Shown here piece by piece: positions 48,307-60,138 of a stretch of 64,000 nt of DNA. The notes under the pieces were generated by a model that was not told where the DNA came from, ran no database searches, and saw only the letters and a program-made list of their open reading frames with translations. Made by a program: the position numbers and the translations under genes. Position 1 is the stretch's first letter; the number at the start of each line of letters is the position of its first letter. The stretch is from positions 3,121,351 to 3,185,350 of the forward strand of contig JAQFVV010000021.1 in NCBI GenBank assembly GCA_028023455.1, read 5' to 3'. The DNA is from Epiperipatus broadwayi (lineage: Eukaryota > Onychophora > Udeonychophora > Euonychophora > Peripatidae).

Positions 48307-48597
48307 ACTAAACATCACATGATCACTATCTCATACTAGCAAATAATTGTTATTAAACAAGGAAAAACTCTCTCCATTCAGTAGTATGTAGTAGTTGTAG
48401 ATCCTAAGATCTAGGTGCAGTGCTCTCAGATCCAAGGCTCCTCACTGATGATGGACACAAGCCAGAAACTAGTCTGGGGATATTGGATGAGTAGGCATTA
48501 GATAGGGATTTTATGCACAAACCTTCTGACATCCATTGATTACTCTGATTGGCACAGGGTGGCACTACTGTATGGAGAGAGTTTGCCTTGTTTAGAG
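48307..48597 (+). mobile_element. Fold-back repeat family A, best-preserved ribozyme copy
   Basis: A short inverted tail (48310-48388) is fused to a head fragment (GATCCTAAGATCTAGGTGCA at 48400), the hammerhead and a complete tail ending AGAGTTTGCCTTGTTTAG. The outer end starts ACTAAACATCACATGATCAC, as at 61333. Confidence 0.7.
48422..48476 (+). ncRNA. Type-I hammerhead ribozyme, complete core
   Basis: Hammerheads cleave their own RNA chain. All parts can be read in order: outer stem I CCAA (48422-48425) and inner TCCTCA (48429-48434); CTGATGA (48435-48441); stem II TGG (48442-48444) with CCA (48452-48454); GAA (48455-48457); stem III ACTAGT (48458-48463), a self-complementary hexamer; unpaired C48464 preceded by GU; then TGGGGA (48465-48470) pairing with TCCTCA, a small internal loop, and TTGG (48473-48476) pairing with CCAA. 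Predicted cleavage is 3' of C48464. The tiny stem III suggests it works best as a dimer, as known for type-I minimal hammerheads. Activity is inferred. Confidence 0.75.
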
Positions 48598-48824
48598 AAA
48601 ATAGGAAATGTTAAAATGATGATAATAAACTCGATGAAAATAAATAAATTCAGCAACACTTTTTAATAAAAAAGTAAATCAGTCATTGAACAACAGTTTT
48701 TGAAAATATGACAAACTATTTATCTGCCATGTTTCTTTCCCCCTTTTTTTTTTTCAATTTTTAGATTATTCTCATCTTATTCTAGTCCCAAACTATTTAA
48801 GAATAAGATAATTAGTAGATAGTA

Positions 48825-49135
48825 GATCGCATGCAACCAGATCTGTTGGAATAATGACTAGAAAATCCTGTATGTCATGCCCAATTACTGAGGTTTGATT
48901 CCAGGCTAGGTGAATCTTGAAAGTGGTTTAGGTCTCAAGGAGGCATGTGATTTTTTTAAGCAACTAACTTGCAATTAATCCAAATAGCCATTTAGTACTG
49001 ATTTATAAACTTCATGCTAGGTGAATCTTGGAAATATACTAGATCTCAAGCAGGTGTGTGTTTTTTTAAGTAATTAGGTTGCAATTAATCCAGCTAGCTG
49101 TTTGGTATTGATTGGTAAAAAGTATCCAGCTATTA
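48825..49135 (+). mobile_element. SINE-like repeat with internal duplication
   Basis: A B-box-like GGTTTGATTCC (48893) starts a body whose ~112-bp unit (48904-49015) is repeated at 49017-49130 (GCTAGGTGAATCTTG, then GCAATTAATCCA). The two units are clearly diverged, so the duplication is old. Confidence 0.5.
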
Positions 49136-49308
49136 GCTAGAGAATTAAGAGCAGCATAATCCATATTTTTAAATAAATGTCAATATTAATGCTACTTTTG
49201 CTGCTAGTGGTATTGGAGGGGATTAAATGTCTTTTTGTGTGAATTCATGGTCTATATTTAACTTATAAATGGAAATACAATAATATTAATGTTTAAATAG
49301 ACAATGAT

Positions 49309-49390
49309 ATCATCATCATCAACCATTATCAATCCACTGCAGGATGAAGGTATCTCCAAGTTTAAATGATTCTTTGATCAAACTTGATTT
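49309..49390 (-). mobile_element. RTE-like LINE, extreme 3' end
   Basis: ATCATCATCAACCATTATCA and CCACTGCAGGATGAAGGTAT match 51530-51575. Less than 100 bp long. Confidence 0.7.
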
Positions 49391-49399
49391 TCCATTTTA

Positions 49400-51500
49400 T
49401 TATACAAAAGTAATTTAATTTAAAAATAACATGGTTGGATTTGAAGCTGGAGATCAGAAGAATTCTTTTTATAGGTTTTAGGATTTTTCTCTTAGATAGT
49501 TGATTTTTAACCATCCAAACGAATTATCTAACATTGGTCAATAAAAATTAGATCTAACTAACTCTAGTTAGAGGACAAACTGCAGAAACCATCATCATTC
49601 AGCAATTGAAAAGTCTAACGAGAACTGGCATGATCTTCACTAATCCTCTGTATGATGTTTATTATGAAGTCTTTGTTCTTTAGTAGACCATTTACTTCTT
49701 ATATATTTAAAATCATCCTCTTATGCCCCATTCACCATTTATATACTTTTATATTTTAATGGAACTTCACCATCATTTTACTAATCTTTTAATTTTGATC
49801 ATTTTTTAAAAAACATCAAATAATAATCTTTAAAAAATTATTATTTCACATTTTTTTAATATATATTTTATAATTAATACAGATTTATATGAAATAGTGG
49901 TTAGTTTATTTGTCTGCCACATCCATATTCTGGAGCTTGAGTTTGAGACAGATCTCAGAACTTTTTTCAGGTGGCAAACAGGCTTAATTTTTTTCTTTGA
50001 GATATCCATCCCATAACAAGTCTGGATATTTAGATAACCTGCATCAATTGGGTCCATATGGTGCACTTTGTAAAAATATGATTGTAATATGCAGATATTT
50101 ATAATTGTTTTGTGCTTATACAATATTTGAATACTAAAAGTGACTTGATGAGTTTTTATTAGGTACCTTTAACTCCTTACTCCATCAATCTAACACTATG
50201 TTAAAGCTTATTGGACTATAATTTAATAGTTTGTCACTTTAGAGATTAGTGCCTGCTAAACGCATTGATTTAGGGATTTTAACTCTTAAGTTTATTACTC
50301 CATCACTATACTAAATTACACAAGGCACATCCAATTAATTATGTAAATTTTATTGCAAAATAATAGGTTTAGAAGTGACTGTTGAGTACTAATTTTTAAT
50401 TGAGCTTGTAATTAAACTGATTTACTAACATACATTTTTAACTTAAAACTTGTATGGGATACCAATAAACAAAAGCATTTAATAGCTAGGCTTTCTATAA
50501 ATGGGAGAACAAAAGAATTTATATTGATATTAGCAGAAAATCATTGCTTTGAGGTTAATCATGCTCAACCAATTCAAAATAAGTTTGCCCTTAAATTGAT
50601 TACAGAGATGATATTTAATCCTTCTGCATATATTTGTCCATGTGTGTGATGAAGTTTTCTTCTCTTTATAAAATACCACTGAGTGCACTTTCATTGGTGA
50701 GCATCATAATCTTAGCTCTTGTGTTAGCTGTTATTGCTGCTGCTTTATTTATGTTAAGTTCTAATTATGCATGCTATGTAAATTAAGTCATTTAAATATT
50801 CCATTTATTTGATAGCAGGGTACTGTTTTTTGTTTATTACATATCTATGGTTGTCATTAAGGTAATAAACAAAGGGGAAAAAAACAATATATTCAGCTAT
50901 CAAAAAAATGGTATATTTAAATAACTTAATTTGCATATCATAGATTTACATAATATGCATATTAGATTAAAGTGGCCTAATTTGCATATCATGTATTTTC
51001 CTAACATGTATAATGATATTGAAGTATAAATGCAGCAACAGCAACATCTAATATGAGCTATGATTGTGGTGTTTGCCTCCAAAAGTCTATTCATCTGTAT
51101 AATATAAAGAGAAAAAAAAACTGCTTTAATTTGCATAGGACTAAAATGTATTTAAAGAATTATATAATCAAATGAAGGGGAAATTAATATTACATAGGAT
51201 GATAGTTTGGTCATTAAAAAATTAAGCATTTTTGTGGTGGTGTTATATCTACATTGCTTTTTACTTCTCTAAAAACTGCAACTCTCTAAAAATCACTATC
51301 TGTAAATAAAAGCACCTTCTAGAGAAATTAAAGTACCTTTCCTGGAATATTTAGGTATAAATCACAATAGTTATTGAAGTTTCTTCTGTCTTCTTTATTT
51401 TTTATACATTTAAATAATAATCACTCAAATTATCTGCTGAAATATATTCTCAGCTTCATATATCTCTAAAAAATTCTGAAGTCAATATACGACCATTACT
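49400..51500. other. Interval without recognised gene
   Basis: AT-rich. Two short direct repeats (TAATTTGCATATCAT at 50929 and 50979) lie in 50925-51000. Frames at 49830-50123 and 50900-51136 (minus) show no motif. Confidence 0.4.
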
Positions 51501-51525
51501 TTCAAGTTTATATATATATATATAT

Positions 51526-52757
51526 CATCAACATCAACCATTATCAGTCCACTGCAGGATGAAGGTCTCTCCAAGTTTAATTCATCTTCTCCAATCTTTA
51601 GCTTCTCTTCTCCACAACACCCCTGCACATTTTCTTATTTCATCCATTCATCTCACATGTGGTCTCTTTCTGGGTCTTTTACAAGCTCTTGGAATCGAGT
51701 TTAAAATTTCAATTGTCCATCTATTATCATCTCTTCTAGCAATATGTCCAGCCCAACTCCATTTCTATCTTTTAATTTTTTCAATAAGGTCAGTAACACC
51801 TGTTTGTTGTCTTACCCATACATTGCGTTTTCGATCTCTTCTTGTTACTCCCAACATACATCTCTCCATACTCCTTTGAGTGGTCTGAAGTCTCTGTATT
51901 GCTCTTCTATTAAGTGTCCAAGTCTCAAATCCATAACTAAGAACTGGTAAAACACATTTGTTAAAAACCATTCTTTTTAAATACATAGGCATATTTCCTT
52001 TTAGTATCAAGTTATTTCTACCAAAAGCACTCCAACCAAGTTTAATTCTATGATTAATTTCCTCCATTATGTTTCCATCTGTATTAGTAATCTGACCAAG
52101 GTATTTGTAACTGTTAACTTCTTCTAATTCTTCATAATCAATCTTTATTTTCATATTTTGAGCAAATCGATTAAACATTACTTTAGTCTTTCTAATGCTT
52201 ATCTTTAGTCCTACTTTTCTACTTTCATCTGCTAATTCCTGCAACATTTCCTGCAGTTCTGAAGCATTATTTGCAAAAACAACTACATCATCTGCGAAAT
52301 CTAAATGACTTAAATACTCTCCATTTACTTTCACTCCTTTAGTTTCCCATTTTAATCCACAAAATACTTCTTGCAGCACTGCTGTAAAAAGTTTTGGAGA
52401 TATGGAGTCACCTTGTCTTACACCTTTCTCAATGTTGATTTTTCCAGTATCATTATGTAATCTAATTGTTGCTGTTGCATTTTTATAAATATTCTTTAAA
52501 ATATGACAATATCCTGGATCTATACCTTGATGATCCAATGCTTTAATCACTGAAGAAATGTGTATAGAATCGAATGCCTTTTCATAATCTACAAATCCAA
52601 AACATAATGACAACTCATATTCATTTGTTCTTTCTATGACTTCTCTCAATACCTGGATATGATCTACTGTACTAAAACCACTTTTAAATCCAGCTTGTTC
52701 TCTTGGTTGGTAGAAATTCAAAGTTCTCTGTAGACGAGTTGTAATTATCTTGGTAAA
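51526..52757 (-). mobile_element. RTE-like LINE, 5'-truncated, within (TA)n
   Basis: The 3' two fifths of an RTE-like element, minus strand. The 3' end at 51526 abuts (TA)n (51511-51525) and the truncated 5' end at 52757 abuts another (TA)n(GA)n, so it appears to have landed in a TA microsatellite. It is the reference copy for the eight RTE fragments in the window. Confidence 0.85.
51765..52757 (-). pseudogene. RTE-like reverse transcriptase, open fragment (~330 codons)
   Basis: The enzyme copies the element's RNA at the target nick. The frame is already open at the truncated edge (KIITTRLQRT near 52745) and runs to a TAG at 51767-51765. Within it are REQAGFKSGFSTVDHI, FGFVDYEKAFDSI (first catalytic Asp), GVRQGDSISPKLF, LDFADDVVVFAN (catalytic Asp pair) and YKYLGQI, then the thumb and SYGFETWTLNRR. 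No frameshift occurs in about 990 bp, so the copy is young. After the TAG the same strand continues with the WSWAGHIARRDDNRW-type C terminus to about 51540. The palm is complete, but the endonuclease and RT N terminus are missing. RTE placement is by motif wording and tentative. Confidence 0.85.
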
Positions 52758-52796
52758 AAATTTATATATATATATATTAGAGAGAGAGAGAGAGCT
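52758..52796. repeat. (TA)n(GA)n microsatellite
   Basis: A TA run followed by GAGAGA, at the 5' truncation point of the RTE copy. Confidence 0.9.
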
Positions 52797-52799
52797 ATA

Positions 52800-53740
52800 T
52801 TTGATTCTTTATATATTATAGCAATTCAGTTCAACAAGAAATAAAATAGGCGGACTTAATATATAAATATTTTCTTTTCTGTAAACAAAAGAAATATCAG
52901 AATTATAATCCAAGACGAACACATCATCCTTTAACTACATCTTCTGAAAAAATCATTTTACTATAGCATCTTTCTACTGGTTATCCTAAAAGTATCAGAT
53001 GATATATGGCTTAAAATTTTAGTTGATGCCATCAGATCCACCCACTCATAATCTAAATTATAAAGCCATGACCATCACATAACCAATCTATACATACAAT
53101 TCAAGCCAATGTTACTTATAATTGTAGCTTTATAAGATAGTAACTAAATACCACACAACGATTTAAAATGTAATCCCTAATTATCACATAAATCGTGTAA
53201 CATAATTTGAATAAAAGGTAGAGTTTGAATTTAAAAAAACAAAAATAATATAATAAAAAGAATTTAGCTGATACTAAATGAGCATTTCATAAATCAAATA
53301 ATCTTAATGTGATTAATTTTAGAATGATAATTAAAAAAAAACATACATGTATTGTATCTCTTATTTCTGTTAAGACGAACACCTATCTGACAATCAATAT
53401 GACACTTTTAAAAGTCAAATAAGGGACAGGATATAATGACGTGATTTTTTTAATATACGTAAACAAATAAATGCAACTCAGATTTTCTGCTCTCTGTTAA
53501 AACTGAAATATAAGCTTCTAATTACATGAAATGAATACAAGCCAATGCTAGACTATTTAAACAGCACTTCTCATATTTAGAAATATAAATTTCTTCATCA
53601 AGCAACATAGATAAAAGGAATCCTCTTACCTATTAAGTTGTAAGTTGTTATATATTGATTTTGAATCTATTCTAAACATAAGTGTGAATTTAAATACGCT
53701 TAGATGTTAAAAGCTTTTGAACAAATGTATTACATGTTCT
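52800..53740. other. Interval without recognised gene
   Basis: AT-rich spacer between two RTE copies in opposite orientation; no motif recognised. Confidence 0.45.
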
Positions 53741-53742
53741 GT

Positions 53743-54121
53743 ATCCAAAACAGAGACTTCAAAGAAGTATGGAGAGATGCATGTTGGAAGTAACAAGAAA
53801 TCGAAAACGCAATGCATGGGTAAGAGAACAAACAGGTGTTACTGACCTCATTGAAAAAATTAAAAGACTGTAGTGGAGTTGGGCTGGACATATTGCTAGA
53901 AGAGATGATAATAGATGGACAATTGAAATTTTAAACTGGATTCCAAGAGATTGTAAAAGACCTATAAAGAGACCCCAAGTGAGATGGATGGATGAAATAA
54001 GAAAGTGTGCAGGAGTGATGTGGAGAAGATAAGCTAAAGATCAGAAAAGATGGATTGAACTTGGGGAAACCTTCATCCTGCAGTGGATTAATAATGGTTG
54101 ATGATGATGATGATGATGATC
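53743..54121 (+). mobile_element. RTE-like LINE, 3' end with C-terminal coding segment
   Basis: The plus-strand frame reads SMERCMLEVTRNRKRNAWVR, GVTDLIEKIKRL, a TAG at 53870-53872, WSWAGHIARRDDNRW, then IPRDCKRPIKRP, a further TAA, and ends TFILQWINNG with a stop followed by a (GAT)n tail. Only two stops interrupt the segment, so it is relatively young. Confidence 0.8.
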
Positions 54122-54724
54122 AAAAGCACAATTAAAATTCTAGTACTGCAAGTAAAATTAATAATAAAAATTTATTAACTGTACTCACCAAATAAATGTT
54201 CTTTCCTAGAGCCATACGTTTTCTTAGAAATTTTTAATCCAATCAGCTAGTTTGATTTTCTGAAGTGCACTGTTAGATTTTTCAAATTTTTCTTAGTATA
54301 TTTTTTCTAATAAGTTAGTCTTATGCTGATAAATTTTTTGTTCTTCTTTGAAGTTTTTTCTGCCGGAAGACAGTTACAATTTCATTACATCTTCGCTGAG
54401 ATTTTACACTAGGTTATTTGTACGCAATAAATCATAACTTAAGAGATGCAAGTAGGTTCAAAACTTGAGATAACACTTTAGAGAATTATACACAGTTAAA
54501 CAGGCTATATCTTGATGAGATTTTGGCTATAACTGGTACAGTTAGAAAATCTAGCCATTTATTATGGTGCAATAGCAACATATTGAGGCTTTTCCATGCT
54601 GCAATTCTACAATATAGCTTGTTTTACGTGAGATTAACAGGGTCATATGCTTGATGATGAATATCTCTATGAAAAATGATTTAATATCTTTATTTTGGGG
54701 TATTTATAACATTTGCCATAACTA

Positions 54725-54800
54725 GAATTGACCTGAGCACATTACAATCAGAGTCTGATACCCTTCCACTGTACTAGACGATGCCAAGTGCCACTTCCTT
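54725..54800 (-). mobile_element. tRNA-like SINE head, minus strand
   Basis: On the minus strand TGGCATCGTCTAGTACAGTGG resembles an A box and the later segment ATTGTAATGTGCTCAGGTCAA a degenerate B box. Body not recognised. Confidence 0.3.
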
Positions 54801-54904
54801 TTAAATTGCTGTTTAAAAACAGCTTGAGTGAATTTAATATTAATTATTGAGTTTCTGAACATCAATTGTCCTTCAAAGTTTGATTTAATAGTAATAATAA
54901 AAAG

Positions 54905-55110
54905 TCAGATGTCACATGACTTATATATAGCTTGCATTTACCAATATGTAAACTTAAGAGCATGCTAAAGCTCTAAACAAGCTTTTTTTATTATTATTAT
55001 GATAAATGCTACTACAAGAGAAGGCATTCAAATCATCTTTATCTTAGATTGTCCCCATACCAGTTTTGACCTGTGGGTATCTTCAGTGAGAAGTTGGGAC
55101 ATTAGATTCA
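54905..55110 (-). mobile_element. Family B repeat, decayed
   Basis: It shares GAGCATGCTAAAGCTCTAAA and the CAAGAGAAGGCATT segment with 45490. The hammerhead core (minus strand, about 55090-55050) reads CTGAAGA with GAA changed to AAA, so G12 is lost and it should not cleave. Confidence 0.5.
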
Positions 55111-55114
55111 AAAA

Positions 55115-56440
55115 ATCTTGATTTAAATAATTTTCCATCATATGATATTACTAAGATCAAATACTAAAACCATTGTTTCATAATTAAGTGCATCATTTAA
55201 GAGATGATCTAAACAATCTTCCTGTCTATTCTAAATATTGATATTACACTATTAAAGAGTTCTATCTGTTAATTTGTTAGAATTGTGATGCTATTATCAA
55301 AAACTAAAGTATTATGATCAGAAAATGTCTGTATTTTCTTTGCAATTGTAGTTAATTGGTTATTCTTAAGTCTTTTATTTTGTCATTCGCATCACACATT
55401 TATTTGATTATGTTTTTTACTCTAGCAGAAAATGGCTGCATTTTAAAAATAAAATTATTAACAATATAAACCTCATTAGAGAAACAGAATATTATTTTTT
55501 AGACAACTTGAGAACAAAACTACTTAAATCCACAAGATATTTCTTAAGTGTTTATGTTTAGTAATATAACAAAATTTAAAATTCAAATTGACATTTATCA
55601 GCTATTTGAACTTAATACAAGTAGCAAGTGCTGTTAAAGAATAAATATCAAATTAGTTACATATAGGAAGTGTGTATCATGAGATAAGTGACTGGTGATT
55701 GTTTTTTCCCCTCCAAACAACCTGCATGCCATTTCTGAATCAACATGCTATATAATGACGTAGTTTGTTCATCACAAAATTTTAAAACACTAAGATATAT
55801 GTATCGTGAGTCATAAAAATGTGACAGTGTATTTGGTAGCTTAACCCACAATGAACAATGTGTTAGCATTAAATTTTATTTTCAATTGAACAAAGTTAAT
55901 ACATGAATATTTGAAATGGTTCAAACTGTTTATGGCAATGAAGCCATAGATCACAGGAACATTTGCAGGTGGAATAAAGTCAAGGAAAGCATTGAAGATA
56001 ATCCATAAAGATACAAAGCATATGGTTACATTTTGTATTACAATTCATGATTCAGACATGCTAGCATTTTAAAATTCATATGGTTAAATATCTTAATGCA
56101 TAATACATGCATTGATTCAGAGATAGAATTATAGGTAGCTTGAAGAGAGACTCCATCATTTTTTCACTGGGACACATTTCATATAGCATTAGAATATATT
56201 GGAATGTAGAAATTTTTGAATTTTTCAACAATTTGTGTCTACAATTAAAGATAAAACAGCATTTAAATAGCCTGCTTCATGGCAGAGATCTCTAACATGG
56301 GGTCATTTAAGCACTCAGAAATGTTAACTTATTTCATATTCTGTCTTCTAAATGCATCTTAATCTACCAAATAATCATGGTCTGAGTATAAATGCAATCA
56401 TGTTCTTTTATAAATATTTTACTATTTAAGCAAACTATAT
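55115..56440. other. Interval without recognised gene
   Basis: AT-rich. The minus-strand frame at 55657-55869 shows no motif. Confidence 0.45.
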
Positions 56441-56444
56441 ATGA

Positions 56445-56956
56445 TAGCCAAAATATGTGCAGTGCAAAAATTCAATGCTATCAATAATGAGTTGTCAACA
56501 CCAAAGTCATAATTTCCAATAGGTCAAAGTTCATTTCACAAGGAATGCAACACCAGGCAATACATTTTGGTCTCAATGAACTCCCCACACTTTAATCAAA
56601 ACTATTACATTTTGAATTACAAGTGTCAAATTAACTCAACTCACATCCTTGACATTATCCACTTTAGATAAATATGGTAATCACTATTATTAATCATTTA
56701 TAGCCAAAATATGTGCAGTGCAAAAATTTAATGCTATCAATAATGAGTTGTCAACACCAAAGTCATAATTTCCAATAGGTCAAAGTTCATTTCACAAGAA
56801 ATGCAACACCAGGCAATACATTTTGGTCTCAATGAACTCCCCACACTTTAATCAAAACTATTACATTTTGAATTACAAGTGTCAAATTAACTCATCTCAC
56901 ATCCTTGACATTATCCACTTTAGATAAATATGGTAATCACTATTATTAATCATTTA
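56445..56956. repeat. Exact tandem duplication, 2 x 256 bp
   Basis: 56445-56700 and 56701-56956 are the same length with no indels and only three visible substitutions (near 56476/56732, 56540/56796 and 56639/56895). The unit is non-repetitive and occurs nowhere else in the window. The third unit does not start. Confidence 0.95.
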
Positions 56957-57075
56957 CTAAACTAGAGATTATCTTTAGCCCAAATATAAACTTTAAAACT
57001 CAATTACAGATTAATATATCTAATTTTTTTTAATTAAACACATGTAGTTATTCATATTTCTTTTTCCCATGTGTA
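56957..57075 (+). repeat. Family F arm
   Basis: AACTAGAGATTATCTTTAGC and the following TATAAACTTTAAAAC match 17770-17800. It follows the tandem duplication directly. Confidence 0.45.
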
Positions 57076-57394
57076 ATATCTTTATAAATATATCAAATGA
57101 CCTCAATATCACTGCATATTCTCTTAAATTCATATAAATAAAACTCTGAGGTCATTTGTCTTATATTGTATCATTATTTATATAAATTTAAAAGAATGTG
57201 GTCGTATTGAGGTTATTCAATATATTTATAATCGAAATTAATTTGTTCAAAAACAACTACATACTGTTAAATAAAATCAATTATAAAACAAAATAATCAG
57301 CATTTTTTTTATCTAAGCATGTTAGCTTAACAATACAAACAATAAAAAAAATTATAGCATTGTATATAATCTGATTAAATGCAGATAAAAATCT

Positions 57395-57960
57395 TTAAAA
57401 CAACTGATGAGTGCTGGTTCAGCATAAAATACTTGTATTGGAGATCATTTATCTTTTTCACCTGTATGCTGTTATGTGTATCAGTTATATTAGATGGAGT
57501 GGATAACTGTAAGGAGCTTAAAAGTCTGGGTTCAAATTCTCTTTAATTATATCTGTGTTAAATATATATATATACATTGCACTTGTATTTCAATTTTACA
57601 TATTCAGCCTGCATTCTGTCCATCACTCTTCTGTATATTTAAATGGACATATTAAGGTCCTACATATGAGGTGTCAGATTTTAAGATCAACATGAATATG
57701 ATTGTAATATTGGCATCATCAAGGGTTTTGAGCATTCCATTATCAGATTCTCATGATGGCAGAAGAGTTGGAGAGCAGAGAGAAATGAAGCATGTCCATT
57801 AAAGTGTGTAGATTTGCTATCTTAATATAAACCAAGCAATGATTATATATGTGCATGGGAGTGATGATATGGATGAACTGTGCTGATTTAGCATGAAATG
57901 CATATATTATTGAAGGTTATTTATCTTTTTTCAAATCCCCTTTAATGACCTGATATTGGT
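57395..57960 (+). mobile_element. Family G repeat, dimer-like tandem copy
   Basis: A hammerhead segment at 57400-57455 is followed by tRNA-like tail (GGGTTCAAATTCTC at 57527), body (GCATTCTGTCCATCACTC at 57609) and a second, degraded hammerhead segment at 57875-57915, giving a unit of about 480 bp. The first core has CTGATGA (57404-57410) and stem II TGCTG/CAGCA, but G12 is A. The second has lost ATGA of the box. Head-to-tail units are expected of ribozyme-processed RNAs. Confidence 0.55.
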
Positions 57961-57969
57961 ATACCTTAA

Positions 57970-59320
57970 TATTGGTATACAGAAAGCCAAAAAAAATTTA
58001 TATAATTTTAAAAATTTTACCATGACAGTTCAAAAAATATTTTGATAGCTGAAGCTCTATATGCAAATTCATAATTTTTATGCTAATAGTCAAAATAAAT
58101 ATTTTGGCAGCTTGATTAACCTGCGCAAATGATGTGCATTCCTGATCCAAATGTGCAGTTGATTCAAGAATAAAATAAAATCCTGTTACGCTTCAATAGA
58201 TTGTTCAATGGAGAAAGGACTGTGGGAAGGAAGTGAAACACTTTTTAACCTTTTACTATTATTTGGACATTTTCATGACTCTCGGAAACATTTTCAAAGC
58301 ATGTAATAGTAAAATAAAAATTAAGTGAATGATCTCAGTTTTTAGAACTAACAGACTGAATTCAAACCTTTTATTCAATTGTTAACTTTTTTCAACTGAA
58401 GATCAATTCCTAAACCTTTAGATCCTGGTTTTGTCACATTATTAGTATATCTAACAGGAATGGTCGCATGTATAAGTAAAAGATATAGTTTAAAAGTTAT
58501 AATAGAAGTTAATTATAATAAAGAGGTGTTGATTATGACTTTGTGCATTTTAAAAAAATTGAATTTATATACACGCATATTAAAATAATGTTTCCACCAA
58601 TTGCCAATACATGATCAGTAACATTTTGGGAAAACTATCTCTTTGCTTCTGTCTGCTAACACTCATGATTATTAAAAACCTTGCACTGTGTGATTTTGGT
58701 ACATTCGAGTACAGATTCTGAAGCTTATGGACCATGAATCATGCCGTTTTGGGCTCAATTTAATATAAACCTCGTGACAATAAACCATTCGATATATTAA
58801 AAAGCTACATGTAAAATTCGACATGAAAATTAACACACACACATATATGCGAGCCTTTTCATATCTTTGATGTTGCATTTTGCCTCTTTTTTATGAAACA
58901 GACTTAATTGCTTTCATTTGTCTTCGTTTCTACTTTTCAAAAGATTTTAAAATATCCCTCCCCTCCCTTCATCAAGATGTAGTTCTGTACTTCTGTGACA
59001 AATATAATCCTATCGACATTTTGAATTATGTTTTATTAAAGGTCCGCGATCTCCGCACATTAATTATTTTACTTTTCTATGTATATGTTTTATTTTCTTA
59101 CTTGATCTTAACTTTTCAGAACATTTGGCTCCATTATAATATTCCATTAATTCGTCTTATTCTAATATACAATTAAAATTAATTAAAAATAGTAATGATT
59201 GAAAACTAAAGTTTTGAATAAAAAAAACGCATTATTTAATTTGATAATTTTAGATCTTATTAAAATTAAAATAATGCTTATATAAATAAATTTGACATCC
59301 ACATGTTTGACAGCATTAGC
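57970..59320. other. Interval without recognised gene
   Basis: AT-rich. A plus-strand frame at 58880-59176 (98 codons) has a hydrophobic C-terminal half but no recognisable motif or splice context. Left unassigned. Confidence 0.35.
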
Positions 59321-59324
59321 AGAT

Positions 59325-59945
59325 TGAGGCGCTTCTATCGATAATAGTGTTAAGGAATGGGATAGAAGAATAGATGTATTAATAAAGAATAGGGAGTTGG
59401 AGAGATGGAAAGCTAGTATGGAGAGTAAAAAGTGTTTTAAATATTTATAGAAGTAAACACAATATTGGGTGTGAGTTAATTTATAATAATAGCAAGGAAT
59501 GTAGTTTATTGTTTAAAGCTCCAATGGATCTTTAGCAACAAGGGAATATATACATAAAGGGAAAAATATGGGTGATTTAGTTGTGTAAGGAAGGCATAAA
59601 AATATTAGGCATCTGTTAATTGAATGTAAATGCCTGAAAGCAGAAAGGGTACAAATAATGAAGTTGTGGAAGAATAAATATGAACAAAGTGATTATACCG
59701 AAAATGGCTTATTGGTTTTTATGCTGGATTTGGAAAGATAAGGGGGGTTTAGATATAAAGGCCATGGAGTTGACAAATATTCTGTTGTGGAAATGGGATG
59801 GAGCAGGATAGAGAAGAATATGGGAAAACTTGGGGTGGGAAATGGAAATTCAAAGTGGCTAACAAGTTTCTCTGGGCATAGCTGCTGAGAGATTCCTGAC
59901 TCCATATAAGGAGAAGTCACAGTGCATAATATCACATCACATACT
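59325..59945 (+). mobile_element. LINE (SGNH type) 3' end fragment
   Basis: It corresponds to 30870-31460: AATAGGGAGTTGGAGAGATGG, then the ATCTGTTAATTGAATGTAAA zinc-knuckle region, GTGGCTAACAAG and a TATCACATCACA terminus. Multiple frameshifts and stops. Confidence 0.8.
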
Positions 59946-60138
59946 AATGCTCTGCTATAAAATTATTTGTTCATGTATTTATTTTAGCATATATATGTTG
60001 TATAAAGAGGCCTTTGACCGACATAATTTTTCAAAGTAAAGGTTTCTCCAGCTGTTCCTTATAGAGGAACAATTAATGAGTAAAATTATTTCATTAAGTT
60101 TTATACCTAGAAATACTCATATATTGATAAATAAACCA

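Noticed and set aside
51526-54121. Two RTE copies in inverse orientation as one twin-primed insertion
   Set aside because: Both copies contain the same 3' end, whereas twin priming inverts the 5' part; about 1 kb of unrelated DNA separates them. Two independent insertions are simpler.
58880-59176. 98-codon plus-strand frame as a membrane protein gene
   Set aside because: Hydrophobicity follows from T-rich sequence; no known motif, and stop-free stretches of this length are expected in 64 kb.
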